34,280 nt of DNA from an uncultured Hungatella sp. (GCA_910585645.1 CAJUFP010000039.1:2379-36658), one strand, 5' to 3'. Positions 15,592-24,377 are shown, numbered from the stretch's first letter. Numbers and translations: made by a program. The notes: generated by a model from the sequence alone, not told the origin.

Positions 15592-15751
15592 GAGTCAGAT
15601 TGGTATAGACCTTATACGGCAGCGGTGAGGATCGGCGACAATTATACTGCGGCCGTGACAAAAAGAAACGCGCGGAAGCGTTGAAAGAAGGCGGAAACTT
15701 AAGGCCAAAGCTTGGGTAGACGCCAGTATGGACATGAAAGGAGTTCGCAAC
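15592..15751 (+). promoter_or_regulatory. Structured rplW-rplB spacer
   Basis: The 160-bp gap holds no gene. It carries an 11-position stem (15616-15626 with 15646-15656; one mismatch, one G-T) and an AACGC/GCGTT hairpin near 15666. The rplB ribosome binding site AAAGGAG follows at 15737. The spacer is longer than the rest of the cluster, apart from the rpsJ-rplC and infA-rpmJ gaps. Confidence 0.5.
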
Positions 15752-16597
15752 ATGGGAATCAAAACCTATAACCCATATACACCTTCCAGAAGAAATATGA
15801 CCGGTTCCGATTTCAGCGAGATTACGAAATCCACACCGGAGAAAGCTCTGGTAGTATCTTTAAAGAAAAATGCAGGCCGTAACAATCAGGGTAAGATTAC
15901 CGTGAGACACAGAGGCGGCGGAAGCAGAAGAAAATACAGACTTATCGATTTTAAGAGAAATAAAAAAGACGGCATTCCGGCAACCGTGATCGGAATCGAG
16001 TACGACCCCAACAGAAGCGCCAACATCGCTCTGATCTGCTATGCGGACGGCGAGAAGGCTTATATCCTTGCCCCGGCAGGTCTCACTGATGGCATGAAGG
16101 TTATGAGCGGCCCTCAGGCAGAGGCAAAGGTAGGAAACTGCCTCCCCTTAAGCGCGATCCCTGTCGGCGCGCAGATTCACAACATTGAACTTCATCCGGG
16201 CAAAGGCGGCCAGCTGGCACGTTCCGCAGGCAACTCCGCCCAGTTGATGGCTAAAGAAGGCAAATACGCGACCTTGAGACTTCCTTCAGGCGAGATGAGA
16301 ATGGTTCCCATCGTATGCCGGGCGACCATCGGCGTGGTGGGCAACGGCGAGCACAACCTGATTAACGTTGGCAAGGCAGGAAGAAAGCGTCACATGGGCA
16401 TCCGTCCTACGGTCCGCGGTTCGGTTATGAACCCCAACGACCATCCTCACGGCGGCGGCGAGGGCAAGACCGGTATCGGCCGTCCGGGTCCGAGTACACC
16501 ATGGGGCAAGCCTGCTCTGGGTCTTAAGACCAGAAAGAAACACAAACAGTCCAACAAGTTAATCGTAAGAAGACGTGATGGTAAGACCATTAAATAG
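15752..16597 (+). CDS. rplB: 50S ribosomal protein L2
   Basis: The 281-residue protein begins MGIKTYNPYTPSRRNMT. It has the RHRGGGSRRKYR segment, the SH3-like and OB-like core, and the C-terminal MNPNDHPHGGGEGK loop with the conserved histidine near the peptidyl transferase centre. L2 is needed for subunit joining. The start is chosen from the AAAGGAG 9 nt upstream; a possible start 24 nt earlier has no good site. Confidence 0.97.
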   Translation: MGIKTYNPYTPSRRNMTGSDFSEITKSTPEKALVVSLKKNAGRNNQGKITVRHRGGGSRRKYRLIDFKRNKKDGIPATVIGIEYDPNRSANIALICYADGEKAYILAPAGLTDGMKVMSGPQAEAKVGNCLPLSAIPVGAQIHNIELHPGKGGQLARSAGNSAQLMAKEGKYATLRLPSGEMRMVPIVCRATIGVVGNGEHNLINVGKAGRKRHMGIRPTVRGSVMNPNDHPHGGGEGKTGIGRPGPSTPWGKPALGLKTRKKHKQSNKLIVRRRDGKTIK

Positions 16598-16617
16598 TTG
16601 AAGGAGGAAGAAACCCT

Positions 16618-16896
16618 ATGGCACGTTCACTTAAAAAAGGACCATTTGCAGACGCGCATTTGCTGAAAAAAGTAGATGCTTTGAACGCATCCGGACAGCA
16701 TCAGGTAATCAAGACCTGGTCCCGCCGTTCTACAATCTTCCCGCAGATGGTTGGACATACAATCGCAGTTCATGACGGAAGAAAGCACGTTCCGGTATAT
16801 ATTACCGAGGACATGGTTGGACACAAGCTTGGTGAGTTCGTCGCGACCAGAACCTACAGAGGCCACGGAAAAGACGAAAAGAAATCCAAACGGTAA
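16618..16896 (+). CDS. rpsS: 30S ribosomal protein S19
   Basis: The 92-residue protein begins MARSLKKGPFADAHLLKKV and contains the conserved WSRRSTIFPQMVGHTIAVHDGRKHVPVYITEDMVGHKLGEF block. S19 sits in the 30S head next to S13 and contacts the A-site tRNA region. GAAGGAGGA precedes the ATG; the gap to rplB is 20 bp. Confidence 0.97.
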   Translation: MARSLKKGPFADAHLLKKVDALNASGQHQVIKTWSRRSTIFPQMVGHTIAVHDGRKHVPVYITEDMVGHKLGEFVATRTYRGHGKDEKKSKR

Positions 16897-16924
16897 TCGT
16901 CAGAATTGAAAGGAGGTTATAGCA

Positions 16925-17311
16925 ATGGCTAAAGGACATAGAAGTCAGATAAAGAGAGAGAGAAATGCCCAGAAAGACACAAGGCCGTCAGCAAAGTTAT
17001 CCTATGCCAGAGTGTCCGTTCAGAAGGCTTGCTTCGTATTAGACGCCATCAGAGGCAAGGATGTGGAGACTGCCCTTGGTATCGTAACTTACAGCCCAAG
17101 ATACGCTTCTTCATTGGTTAAGAAATTACTGGAGTCCGCGATTGCGAACGCAGAGAACAACAACAACTTAAGCAGGGAGAACCTGTACGTTGAGGAGTGC
17201 TACGCAAACAAGGGACCGACGATGAAGAGGATCAAACCCAGAGCACAGGGCAGGGCTTACAGAATCGAGAAGAGAACCAGCCACATCACAATCGTGCTGA
17301 ATGAAAGATAG
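16925..17311 (+). CDS. rplV: 50S ribosomal protein L22
   Basis: The 128-residue protein contains AKLSYARVSVQKACFVLDAIRGK, the LLESAIANAENN segment, and a C-terminal beta-hairpin with KGPTMKRIKPRAQGRAYRI that lines the exit tunnel. GAAAGGAGG lies 9 nt before the ATG. The N-terminus has a short basic extension (KGHRSQIKRERNAQK) ahead of the conserved core, commonly seen in Lachnospiraceae-type L22. Confidence 0.96.
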   Translation: MAKGHRSQIKRERNAQKDTRPSAKLSYARVSVQKACFVLDAIRGKDVETALGIVTYSPRYASSLVKKLLESAIANAENNNNLSRENLYVEECYANKGPTMKRIKPRAQGRAYRIEKRTSHITIVLNER

Positions 17312-17320
17312 GAGGCAAAT

Positions 17321-17977
17321 ATGGGACAGAAAGTTAATCCACACGGCTTAAGGGTCGGTGTTATTAAAGACTGGGATTCCAAATGGTATGCTGAGGCAGA
17401 TTTTGCCGATAACCTGGTAGAGGATTATCAGATCAGAAAATTCTTAAAGAAGAGACTGTACAGCTCAGGCGTTTCCAAGATTGAGGTGGAGAGAGCGGCC
17501 GACAAGGTTAAGGTTATCATCTACACCGCAAAACCGGGCGTTGTGATCGGAAAGGGCGGAGCTGAGATTGAGAAATTAAAAGCGGAAGTTCAGAAGATGA
17601 CGGACAAGAAGCTTTTCATTGATATCAAAGAGATCAAGAGGGCGGAGCGCGACGCTCAGCTGGTTGCGGAGAGCATTGCCCAGCAGTTGGAGAACCGTGT
17701 GTCCTTCCGCCGCGCCATGAAGTCCACCATGGGCCGTTCCATGAAGGCAGGCGTTAAGGGAATCAAGACCGCGGTTGCGGGACGCCTTGGGGGCGCCGAT
17801 ATGGCCCGCACCGAGTTCTACAGCGAGGGAACCATCCCGTTACAGACATTAAGAGCAGATATTGACTATGGGTTCGCAGAGGCAGATACCACCTACGGAA
17901 AGATCGGCGTTAAGGTGTGGATCTACAAAGGCGAAATACTTCCTACTAAGGGAAATAAGGAAGGGAGCGATAAATAA
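17321..17977 (+). CDS. rpsC: 30S ribosomal protein S3
   Basis: The 218-residue protein begins MGQKVNPHGLRVGVIKDWDSKWYA and has a KH domain with the GxxG loop in VIGKGGAEIEKL, followed by the C-terminal domain (RRAMKSTMGRSMKAGVKGIK). S3 helps form the mRNA entry channel and its helicase activity. It overlaps rplP by one base at TAATG. Confidence 0.97.
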   Translation: MGQKVNPHGLRVGVIKDWDSKWYAEADFADNLVEDYQIRKFLKKRLYSSGVSKIEVERAADKVKVIIYTAKPGVVIGKGGAEIEKLKAEVQKMTDKKLFIDIKEIKRAERDAQLVAESIAQQLENRVSFRRAMKSTMGRSMKAGVKGIKTAVAGRLGGADMARTEFYSEGTIPLQTLRADIDYGFAEADTTYGKIGVKVWIYKGEILPTKGNKEGSDK

Positions 17978-18417
17978 TGTTAATGCCTAAGAGAGTAAAA
18001 CGTCGTAAACAGTTCCGCGGAAGCATGGCTGGAAAGGCCCTTAGAGGTAACACCATCTCCAACGGCGAGTACGGCTTAGTAGCGGTGGAGCCATGCTGGA
18101 TCAAGTCCAACCAGATTGAGGCGGCCCGTGTTGCCATGACCCGTTATATCAAGCGTGGCGGTAAAGTTTGGATCAAGATTTTCCCGGATAAGCCTGTAAC
18201 CGCTAAACCGGCAGAGACCCGTATGGGTTCCGGTAAGGGCGCTCTGGAATACTGGGTAGCAGTAGTAAAGCCGGGCCGCGTTATGTTCGAGATTGCCGGC
18301 GTACCGGAGGAGACAGCCCGCGAGGCATTGCGTCTTGCTATGCATAAGTTACCTTGTAAATGTAAGATTGCTGCAAAGGCAGATTTAGAAGGCGGTGATA
18401 ACAGTGAAAACGAATAA
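17977..18417 (+). CDS. rplP: 50S ribosomal protein L16
   Basis: The 146-residue protein begins MLMPKRVKRRKQFRG and has RMGSGKGALEYWVAVVKPGR, the conserved loop near the A-site tRNA and the peptidyl transferase centre. Its start overlaps the rpsC stop and its end overlaps rpmC by 14 nt, a tight translational chain. Confidence 0.97.
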   Translation: MLMPKRVKRRKQFRGSMAGKALRGNTISNGEYGLVAVEPCWIKSNQIEAARVAMTRYIKRGGKVWIKIFPDKPVTAKPAETRMGSGKGALEYWVAVVKPGRVMFEIAGVPEETAREALRLAMHKLPCKCKIAAKADLEGGDNSENE

Positions 18418-18610
18418 GTATGTAGAAGAGTTGAAGGCAAAGTCCGCAGCGGAGTTAAACACTGAACTGGTGGCTGCAAAGAAAGAACTGTTCAACTTAA
18501 GATTCCAGAACGCTACGAACCAGTTGGACAACACCAGCAGAATCAAAGAGGTTCGCAAGAACATCGCCAGGATTCAGACTGTTATTACACAGAAATCAAA
18601 ATTGGCTTAA
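18404..18610 (+). CDS. rpmC: 50S ribosomal protein L29
   Basis: The 68-residue two-helix coiled hairpin protein begins MKTNKYVEELKAKSAAEL and contains LFNLRFQNATNQLDNTSRIKEVRKNIARI. L29 sits beside L23 at the tunnel exit. The GTG at 18404 is preferred, as it matches the usual N-terminus and sits 9 nt after GGCGG. Another GTG at 18395 would add three residues. The gene begins inside the end of rplP. Confidence 0.94.
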   Translation: MKTNKYVEELKAKSAAELNTELVAAKKELFNLRFQNATNQLDNTSRIKEVRKNIARIQTVITQKSKLA

Positions 18611-18648
18611 GCGGAATGTTTCGTTTAGAATGAGAGGAGAACAAAGTC

Positions 18649-18903
18649 GTGGAAAGAAATCTGAGAAAAACACGTACCGGTAAAGTCGTAAGCGACAAGA
18701 TGGATAAGACCATTGTTGTTGCCATCGAAGACCACGTAAAACATCCTTTATACGGCAAGATTGTAAAGAGAACCTACAAGCTGAAAGCGCACGATGAGAA
18801 GAACGAGTGCAACATCGGCGATACCGTTAAGGTTATGGAGACAAGGCCACTGTCCAAGGACAAGAGATGGAGACTTGTCGAGATCGTTGAGAAGGTGAAA
18901 TAA
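18649..18903 (+). CDS. rpsQ: 30S ribosomal protein S17
   Basis: The 84-residue OB-fold protein begins MERNLRKTRTGKVVSDKMDKTIVV and contains HPLYGKIVKRTYKLKAHDE and the IGDTVKVMETRPLSKDKRWRL segment. It is a primary 16S rRNA binder needed for early 30S assembly. The start is GTG after GAGAGGAG. Confidence 0.97.
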   Translation: MERNLRKTRTGKVVSDKMDKTIVVAIEDHVKHPLYGKIVKRTYKLKAHDEKNECNIGDTVKVMETRPLSKDKRWRLVEIVEKVK

Positions 18904-18954
18904 AGAACGGTTGCGCAGGAGAAACGCAGCAAAAATCAGGAAGGAGTATCAGGC

Positions 18955-19323
18955 ATGATTCAGCAGGAAACCAGACTGAGAGTTGCCGATAATACGGGAG
19001 CCAAGGAACTGCTTTGCATCCGTGTAATGGGCGGCTCAACCAGAAGATATGCGAATATAGGCGATATTATTGTTGCCAGCGTGAAAGACGCAACACCAGG
19101 CGGTGTTGTAAAGAAAGGCGACGTTGTAAAGGCCGTGGTGGTTCGTACCGTAAAGGGAGCCCGCCGGAAAGACGGTTCTTATATCAAGTTTGACGAGAAC
19201 GCAGCGGTTATCATCAAAGACGACAAGACCCCAAGGGGAACCCGTATCTTTGGGCCCGTTGCAAGGGAGCTTAGAGAGAAACAGTTTATGAAGATTGTTT
19301 CCCTGGCCCCGGAAGTACTTTAA
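18955..19323 (+). CDS. rplN: 50S ribosomal protein L14
   Basis: The 122-residue protein begins MIQQETRLRVADNTGAKELLCIRV and contains RRKDGSYIKFDENAAVII and GTRIFGPVARELREKQFMKIVSLAPEVL. L14 forms an intersubunit bridge and is the binding site of the silencing factor RsfS in other bacteria. It opens the spc section; no separate promoter is evident in the 51-bp gap before it. Confidence 0.97.
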   Translation: MIQQETRLRVADNTGAKELLCIRVMGGSTRRYANIGDIIVASVKDATPGGVVKKGDVVKAVVVRTVKGARRKDGSYIKFDENAAVIIKDDKTPRGTRIFGPVARELREKQFMKIVSLAPEVL

Positions 19324-19337
19324 GGAGGTGTGGGACT

Positions 19338-19637
19338 GTGCATAAAATTAAAAAAGATGACCTGGTAAAGGTTATTTCAGGAAGAGATAAAGACAAGACC
19401 GGTAAAGTGCTTCGGGTTAAGGACGGCAAGGTTGTGGTCGAGGGATGCAACATGGTGACAAAGCATGCCAAGCCAAGCGCAGCTAATCCAAACGGCGGCA
19501 TTGTAAACCACGAGGCTGCTATGGACATCTCCAATGTTATGCTGGTTGTAGACGGCCAGGCCACCAGAGTCGGCTTTACGGTAAAGGACGGAAAGAAAGT
19601 CCGCGTTGCCAAGAAGACCGGTAAAGTGATTGATTAA
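19338..19637 (+). CDS. rplX: 50S ribosomal protein L24
   Basis: The 99-residue protein starts with GTG behind AAGGAGG. It has the KOW motif DLVKVISGRDKDKTGKVLRV and the VEGCNMVTKHAKPSAANPNGGI segment. L24 is an assembly initiator that binds the 5' region of 23S rRNA. Confidence 0.97.
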   Translation: MHKIKKDDLVKVISGRDKDKTGKVLRVKDGKVVVEGCNMVTKHAKPSAANPNGGIVNHEAAMDISNVMLVVDGQATRVGFTVKDGKKVRVAKKTGKVID

Positions 19638-19659
19638 TTCAGGAGAGGAGGAACTAATC

Positions 19660-20199
19660 ATGGCAAGATTAAAAGAAACCTACAAGAACGAAATCGTCGA
19701 TGCGATGATGAAGAAGTTTGGTTATAAAAATGTGATGCAGGTGCCGAAGCTGGAGAAAGTGATCATCAACATGCGCGTCGGCGAGGCCAAGGATAACGCG
19801 AAAGTTCTGGACTCTGCTGTAAGGGATCTGGAGATCATCAGCGGCCAGAAGGCAGTGACTACCAAGGCCAAGAAGTCTGTGGCTAACTTTAAGATCCGAG
19901 AGGGCATGGCCATCGGATGTAAGGTTACTCTTCGGGGCGAGAAGATGTACGAGTTTGTGGACCGTCTCATCAATCTGGCTCTTCCCCGGGTCCGCGACTT
20001 CAGAGGCGTAAGCGCCAACGCGTTTGACGGAAGAGGAAACTACACCCTGGGGATCAAGGAGCAGCTTATTTTCCCGGAGATCGAGTATGACAAGGTAGAC
20101 AAGGTGAGAGGCATGGATATCTGCTTCGTAACTACTGCCAAGACAGACGAAGAAGCCCGTGAACTGTTGAGATTGTTCAATATGCCATTTCAGAGATAA
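19660..20199 (+). CDS. rplE: 50S ribosomal protein L5
   Basis: The 179-residue protein begins MARLKETYKNEIVDAMMKKFGYKNVMQVP and contains KAVTTKAKKSVANFKIREGM and the RDFRGVSANAFDGRGNYTLGIKEQLIFPEI block. L5 binds 5S rRNA and contacts the P-site tRNA. The ATG at 19660 follows GGAGAGGAGG; an in-frame start 30 nt earlier lies before that site and is rejected. Confidence 0.97.
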   Translation: MARLKETYKNEIVDAMMKKFGYKNVMQVPKLEKVIINMRVGEAKDNAKVLDSAVRDLEIISGQKAVTTKAKKSVANFKIREGMAIGCKVTLRGEKMYEFVDRLINLALPRVRDFRGVSANAFDGRGNYTLGIKEQLIFPEIEYDKVDKVRGMDICFVTTAKTDEEARELLRLFNMPFQR

Positions 20200-20215
20200 T
20201 TAGGAGGAGAATTCC

Positions 20216-20401
20216 ATGGCTAAAACTTCAATGAAGATTAAGCAGCAGCGTCCGGCTAAGTTCTCTACCAGAGAGTACAGCCGTTGCAGAATCTGCGGCC
20301 GTCCGCATGCATATTTGAGAAAATACGGAATCTGCCGTATCTGTTTCCGTGAGTTAGCATACAAGGGCCAAATTCCGGGAGTGAAGAAAGCAAGCTGGTA
20401 A
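20216..20401 (+). CDS. rpsZ: 30S ribosomal protein S14, zinc-type
   Basis: The 61-residue protein has two CxxC pairs (CRICG and CRICF), making it the short zinc-binding S14 type rather than the longer zinc-free paralogue. It belongs to the 30S head. It starts 16 bp after rplE, with TAGGAGGA upstream. Confidence 0.97.
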   Translation: MAKTSMKIKQQRPAKFSTREYSRCRICGRPHAYLRKYGICRICFRELAYKGQIPGVKKASW

Positions 20402-20443
20402 AGAGGCGGCTTTCCCTGAGAAAATATAGGAGGACAATAGATC

Positions 20444-20845
20444 ATGACAATGAGCGATCCCATTGCAGATATGCTTACAAGAATCCGTAACGCAAACACT
20501 GCTAAACATGATACAGTAGACGTACCTTCATCTAAGATGAAATTGGCAATTGCTGATATCCTGGTTAAGGAAGGTTACATTAAAAAATATGATATGGTGG
20601 ACGAGGGCTCCTTTAAGACCATCCGCATCACCTTAAAGTACAACGGGGACAAGAGCGAGCGCATCATCACCGGCCTTAAGAGAATCTCTAAACCGGGTCT
20701 GCGGGTGTACGCCAATAAGGAGGAGCTGCCTAAGGTTCTGGGCGGTCTTGGTACTGCTATTATTTCCACCAACCAGGGCGTCATTACTGACAAGGAAGCC
20801 CGCAACCTGGGAGTAGGCGGCGAGGTATTAGCATTTATTTGGTAG
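20444..20845 (+). CDS. rpsH: 30S ribosomal protein S8
   Basis: The 133-residue protein begins MTMSDPIADMLTRIRNANTAKHD and ends with the conserved GVGGEVLAFIW, containing GVITDKEARNLGVGG. S8 is a primary binder of 16S helix 21 and the classical spc-operon repressor in E. coli. A repressor site at rplE was not recognised here. Confidence 0.97.
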   Translation: MTMSDPIADMLTRIRNANTAKHDTVDVPSSKMKLAIADILVKEGYIKKYDMVDEGSFKTIRITLKYNGDKSERIITGLKRISKPGLRVYANKEELPKVLGGLGTAIISTNQGVITDKEARNLGVGGEVLAFIW

Positions 20846-20922
20846 GTTGGTAGGCATTGCAAATGTCTGAAAACAGAAGTGGCGCACAAGCCATTTCCGA
20901 AAATTTAAGGAGGAAAACGAGC

Positions 20923-21465
20923 ATGTCACGTATAGGAAGAATGCCTATCGCGATTCCGGAAGGAGTAACCGTAACAATCGCAGAGAACAATAAAGTGACT
21001 GTAAAAGGTCCCAAGGGCACGCTGGAGAGAGAGCTGCCTGTGGAGATGGACATCAAGGAAGAGGATGGCCATATTATCGTAACCAGGCCCAATGATCTGA
21101 AAAAGATGAAGTCTTTGCACGGCCTTACCAGAACTCTGATCAACAACATGGTTGTCGGCGTTACCAAAGGGTATGAGAAGGTTCTGGAAGTAAACGGCGT
21201 TGGTTACAGAGCCCAGAAGCAGGGCAAGAAACTGATTTTAAGCCTGGGGTATTCCCACCCGGTTGAGATGACCGACCCGGAGGGCCTTGAGTCTGTTCTG
21301 GAAGGTCAGAATAAGATCACTGTTAAAGGTATTGATAAAGAAAAAGTTGGCCAATATGCTGCTGAGATCAGAGACAAGAGAAGACCTGAGCCGTACAAGG
21401 GTAAGGGTATTAAGTATGCTGACGAAGTAATCAGACGTAAAGTTGGTAAGACTGGTAAGAAATAA
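20923..21465 (+). CDS. rplF: 50S ribosomal protein L6
   Basis: The 180-residue protein begins MSRIGRMPIAIPEGVTVTI, with two repeated domains and the C-terminal segment VGQYAAEIRDKRRPEPYKGKGIKYADE, the family signature that binds the sarcin-ricin region. The start is set by TAAGGAGGA 7 nt upstream; an earlier in-frame ATG at 20857 has no such site. Confidence 0.97.
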   Translation: MSRIGRMPIAIPEGVTVTIAENNKVTVKGPKGTLERELPVEMDIKEEDGHIIVTRPNDLKKMKSLHGLTRTLINNMVVGVTKGYEKVLEVNGVGYRAQKQGKKLILSLGYSHPVEMTDPEGLESVLEGQNKITVKGIDKEKVGQYAAEIRDKRRPEPYKGKGIKYADEVIRRKVGKTGKK

Positions 21466-21482
21466 TTAAGGAGAGTGTAAAA

Positions 21483-21851
21483 ATGGTTAGCAAGAAAACA
21501 AGAAGCGAAGTTCGCGCAAAGAAGCACGCCAGAATCCGCAATCATTTTTCCGGAACAGCGGAGAGGCCGCGTCTGGCAGTGTTCAGAAGCAATAATCATA
21601 TGTATGCTCAAATTATTGACGATACAGTTGGCAATACTTTAGTTGCAGCGTCTACTGTGGAGAAGTCCGCGAGAGAAGAGCTGGAACATACCAACACCGT
21701 TGATGCTGCTGCATATGTTGGTACACTGATCGCCAAGAGGGCCTTGGAGAAAGGTATTGACACTGTTGTCTTTGATAGAGGCGGATTTATATATCAGGGT
21801 AAGATTCAGGCGCTGGCAGATGCTGCCCGCGAAGCCGGTCTGAAGTTCTAG
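21483..21851 (+). CDS. rplR: 50S ribosomal protein L18
   Basis: The 122-residue protein contains RIRNHFSGTAERPRLAVFRSNNHMYAQIID and the C-terminal VFDRGGFIYQGKIQALADAAREAGLKF, which is the family signature. L18 binds 5S rRNA with L5. The gaps on both sides are under 20 bp. Confidence 0.97.
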   Translation: MVSKKTRSEVRAKKHARIRNHFSGTAERPRLAVFRSNNHMYAQIIDDTVGNTLVAASTVEKSAREELEHTNTVDAAAYVGTLIAKRALEKGIDTVVFDRGGFIYQGKIQALADAAREAGLKF

Positions 21852-21867
21852 TAGGGAGGAGAGCAGC

Positions 21868-22377
21868 ATGAAGCGTACAATCATTGATCCAAGTCAATTA
21901 GAGTTAAATGACAAGGTAGTGGCCATTAAGCGTGTTTCCAAGACCGTAAAGGGCGGCCGTACCATGAGATTCTCCGCCCTGGTGGTAGTGGGAGACGGCA
22001 ACGGACACGTGGGGGCCGGCCTTGGCAAAGCAGGCGAGGTTCCGGAGGCGATCCGCAAAGGAAAAGAGGCTGCTATGAAGAATCTGGTGGAGATTCCCGT
22101 GGACGAGAGCAGAAGCATTCCCCACGACTATCTTGGAAAGTTCGGAAGCGCGTCCGTGCTTTTGAAGAGAGCTCCGGAAGGTACCGGCGTTATCGCCGGA
22201 GGTCCTGCCCGTTCCGTGCTGGAGTTAGCCGGAATCAAGAATATCCGTACCAAGTCCTTAGGGTCCAACAACAAGACCAATGTTGTTCTGGCTACCTTAA
22301 ACGGCTTGTGCGCGCTGAAAACTCCGGAAGAGGTTGCAAAACTTCGTGGCAAATCCGTTGAAGAGATTTTAGGCTAA
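21868..22377 (+). CDS. rpsE: 30S ribosomal protein S5
   Basis: The 169-residue protein has the double-stranded-RNA-binding-like N-terminal domain (KDKVVAIKRVSKTVKGGRTM-like loop, VGDGNGHVGAGLGKAGEVPEAI) and the C-terminal GPARSVLELAGIKNI. S5 affects translational accuracy and mRNA helicase function. GGGAGGAGA precedes the ATG. Confidence 0.97.
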   Translation: MKRTIIDPSQLELNDKVVAIKRVSKTVKGGRTMRFSALVVVGDGNGHVGAGLGKAGEVPEAIRKGKEAAMKNLVEIPVDESRSIPHDYLGKFGSASVLLKRAPEGTGVIAGGPARSVLELAGIKNIRTKSLGSNNKTNVVLATLNGLCALKTPEEVAKLRGKSVEEILG

Positions 22378-22390
22378 GGAGGATAGAACA

Positions 22391-22573
22391 ATGGCACAGA
22401 AATTAAAAATCACACTGGTCAAATCTCCAATCGGAGCTATTCCGAAGCAGAGAGCTACCGTTGAGGCCTTAGGTCTTAGAAAGATGCATAAGACGGTTGA
22501 GATGCCGGACAACGAGGCTGTAAGAGGCATGATCTGGCATGTGAGACATCTGGTAAAAGTAGAAGAAGTATAA
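22391..22573 (+). CDS. rpmD: 50S ribosomal protein L30
   Basis: The 60-residue protein begins MAQKLKITLVKSPIGAIPKQRATVEALGLRK and ends with a basic/acidic turn (VRHLVKVEEV). This is the short bacterial L30. It sits between rpsE and rplO as usual, with TAAGGAGGA upstream. Confidence 0.97.
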   Translation: MAQKLKITLVKSPIGAIPKQRATVEALGLRKMHKTVEMPDNEAVRGMIWHVRHLVKVEEV

Positions 22574-22598
22574 GTTCAGAGACAAGGAGGTGCGGGAG

Positions 22599-23039
22599 AT
22601 GGAATTATCCAATTTAAGACCTGCAGAAGGTTCCAAGCACAGCGCTAATTTCAGAAGAGGCCGGGGCCATGGTTCAGGCAACGGCAAGACTGCCGGCAAG
22701 GGCCACAAGGGCCAGAAGGCACGTTCCGGGGCTACCAGGCCTGGATTTGAAGGCGGTCAGATGCCGCTGTACAGACGCCTTCCCAAGAGAGGCTTCACCA
22801 ACAGAAACACAAAGGAGATCGTGGGCATTAACGTAAGTACACTGGAGCGTTTTGACAATGACGCGGTGGTTACCGTTGAGTCCTTAATGGAGATTGGGAT
22901 TGTAAAGAATCCGAAAGACGGAGTAAAGATTCTTGGCAACGGAGAATTAACCAAAAAGCTTACAGTTAAGGTTGATGCTTTCAGCGAGGGCGCGAAGGCT
23001 AAGATTGAAGCCGCTGGTGGAACCTGCGAGGTGATCTGA
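22599..23039 (+). CDS. rplO: 50S ribosomal protein L15
   Basis: The 146-residue protein begins MELSNLRPAEGSKHSANFRRGRGHGSGNGKTAGKGHKGQKARSG. It has the glycine-rich basic arm and a C-terminal AKIEAAGGTCEVI. The ATG at 22599 lies 8 nt after AAGGAGG; an upstream GTG overlaps that site and is not used. secY starts 3 nt after the stop. Confidence 0.97.
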   Translation: MELSNLRPAEGSKHSANFRRGRGHGSGNGKTAGKGHKGQKARSGATRPGFEGGQMPLYRRLPKRGFTNRNTKEIVGINVSTLERFDNDAVVTVESLMEIGIVKNPKDGVKILGNGELTKKLTVKVDAFSEGAKAKIEAAGGTCEVI

Positions 23040-23041
23040 TT

Positions 23042-24358
23042 ATGTTCAAAACACTCCGAGACGCGTTTCGTATTAAAGACATACGAAAGAAATTACTATA
23101 CACCTTTATGATGTTAGTAGTAATCCGCTTTGGGTCCGAATTGCCGATTCCAGGAGTTAACACCACGTATTTTGCAGATTTTTTTGCCAGACAGACAGGG
23201 GACGCGTTTAACTTTTTTGACGCCATGACTGGTGGTTCCTTCACCAGCATGTCTGTCTTTGCCCTTAGCATTACCCCCTATATTACTTCATCCATTATCA
23301 TGCAGCTGATGACCATCGCCATCCCCAAGCTGGAGGAGATGCAGAGGGACGGCGAGGACGGCAGGAAGAAGATCGCCGAATACACCCGCTATGTGACGGT
23401 GGCTCTGGCTCTTATTGAGTCCACAGCCATGGCAGTGGGCTTTGGCGGACAAGGTCTGCTTCTTCAGTTTAACGCGGGAAGCGTTATTGTGGCCATAGCT
23501 ACCATGACCGCGGGAAGCGCGCTTTTGATGTGGATCGGCGAGAGGATTACGGAGAACGGCGTTGGCAATGGTATTTCTATTGTGCTGCTGTTCAATATCG
23601 TTTCCAGTCTGCCGGATGATATCAATACTCTGTATACCAGGTTTATGGCAGGAAGAAATATTCCGGTAAAAGTGGTTGCCGCCATTATCATTCTGGCGAT
23701 CATCATTGCCATGGTCATGTTTGTTATTGTTTTGCAGGACGGCGAGAGAAGGATCCCGGTTCAGTATTCCCAGAAGATGCAGGGAAGGAGAATGGTGGGA
23801 GGACGCTCTTCCAGCATTCCGCTGAAGGTCAATACCGCAGGCGTGATCCCGGTTATTTTTGCTTCTTCCATTATGTCGTTTCCTGTGGTGATCGCGCAGT
23901 TTTTTAACACCAATTTTACAGGAGCAGGCGGATGGATCCTGACGATGCTAAGCTCCAATTCCTGGTTCAGGCCTGAGCAGCCGGCTTATTCTGTGGGACT
24001 TGTTATCTATCTGGTATTGATCGTAGTATTTGCGTATTTTTATACGTCCATCACTTTCAATCCTCTTGAGGTTGCCAACAACATCAAGAAGCAGGGAGGA
24101 TTTATTCCAGGTATCCGCCCAGGCAAGCCTACGTCGGATTACCTGAACAATATCTTAAATTATATTGTGTTTATCGGTGCCTGCGGGCTGATGGTGGTGA
24201 GCCTGGTCCCGATCATCGTGTCCGGCCTGTTTACCATTACTCATCTTTCTTTTGCGGGGACGTCCCTTATCATTATTGTGGGCGTTATCCTGGAGACGAT
24301 CAAGGCCATTGAATCGCAGATGCTGGTGCGTAATTATACAGGATTTTTGAACGATTGA
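23042..24358 (+). CDS. secY: Preprotein translocase subunit SecY
   Basis: The 438-residue membrane protein has ten hydrophobic segments. The N-terminal DAFRIKDIRKKLLYTFMMLVVIRFGSELPIPGV, the plug region around FFDAMTGGSFTSMSVFALSITPYI, and the cytoplasmic QDGERRIPVQYSQKMQGRRM loop are characteristic. It forms the SecYEG channel that exports the secreted surface proteins found elsewhere in this window. It is translationally coupled to rplO. Confidence 0.97.
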   Translation: MFKTLRDAFRIKDIRKKLLYTFMMLVVIRFGSELPIPGVNTTYFADFFARQTGDAFNFFDAMTGGSFTSMSVFALSITPYITSSIIMQLMTIAIPKLEEMQRDGEDGRKKIAEYTRYVTVALALIESTAMAVGFGGQGLLLQFNAGSVIVAIATMTAGSALLMWIGERITENGVGNGISIVLLFNIVSSLPDDINTLYTRFMAGRNIPVKVVAAIIILAIIIAMVMFVIVLQDGERRIPVQYSQKMQGRRMVGGRSSSIPLKVNTAGVIPVIFASSIMSFPVVIAQFFNTNFTGAGGWILTMLSSNSWFRPEQPAYSVGLVIYLVLIVVFAYFYTSITFNPLEVANNIKKQGGFIPGIRPGKPTSDYLNNILNYIVFIGACGLMVVSLVPIIVSGLFTITHLSFAGTSLIIIVGVILETIKAIESQMLVRNYTGFLND

Positions 24359-24377
24359 TGTGTTTGAAATGGGAAGG

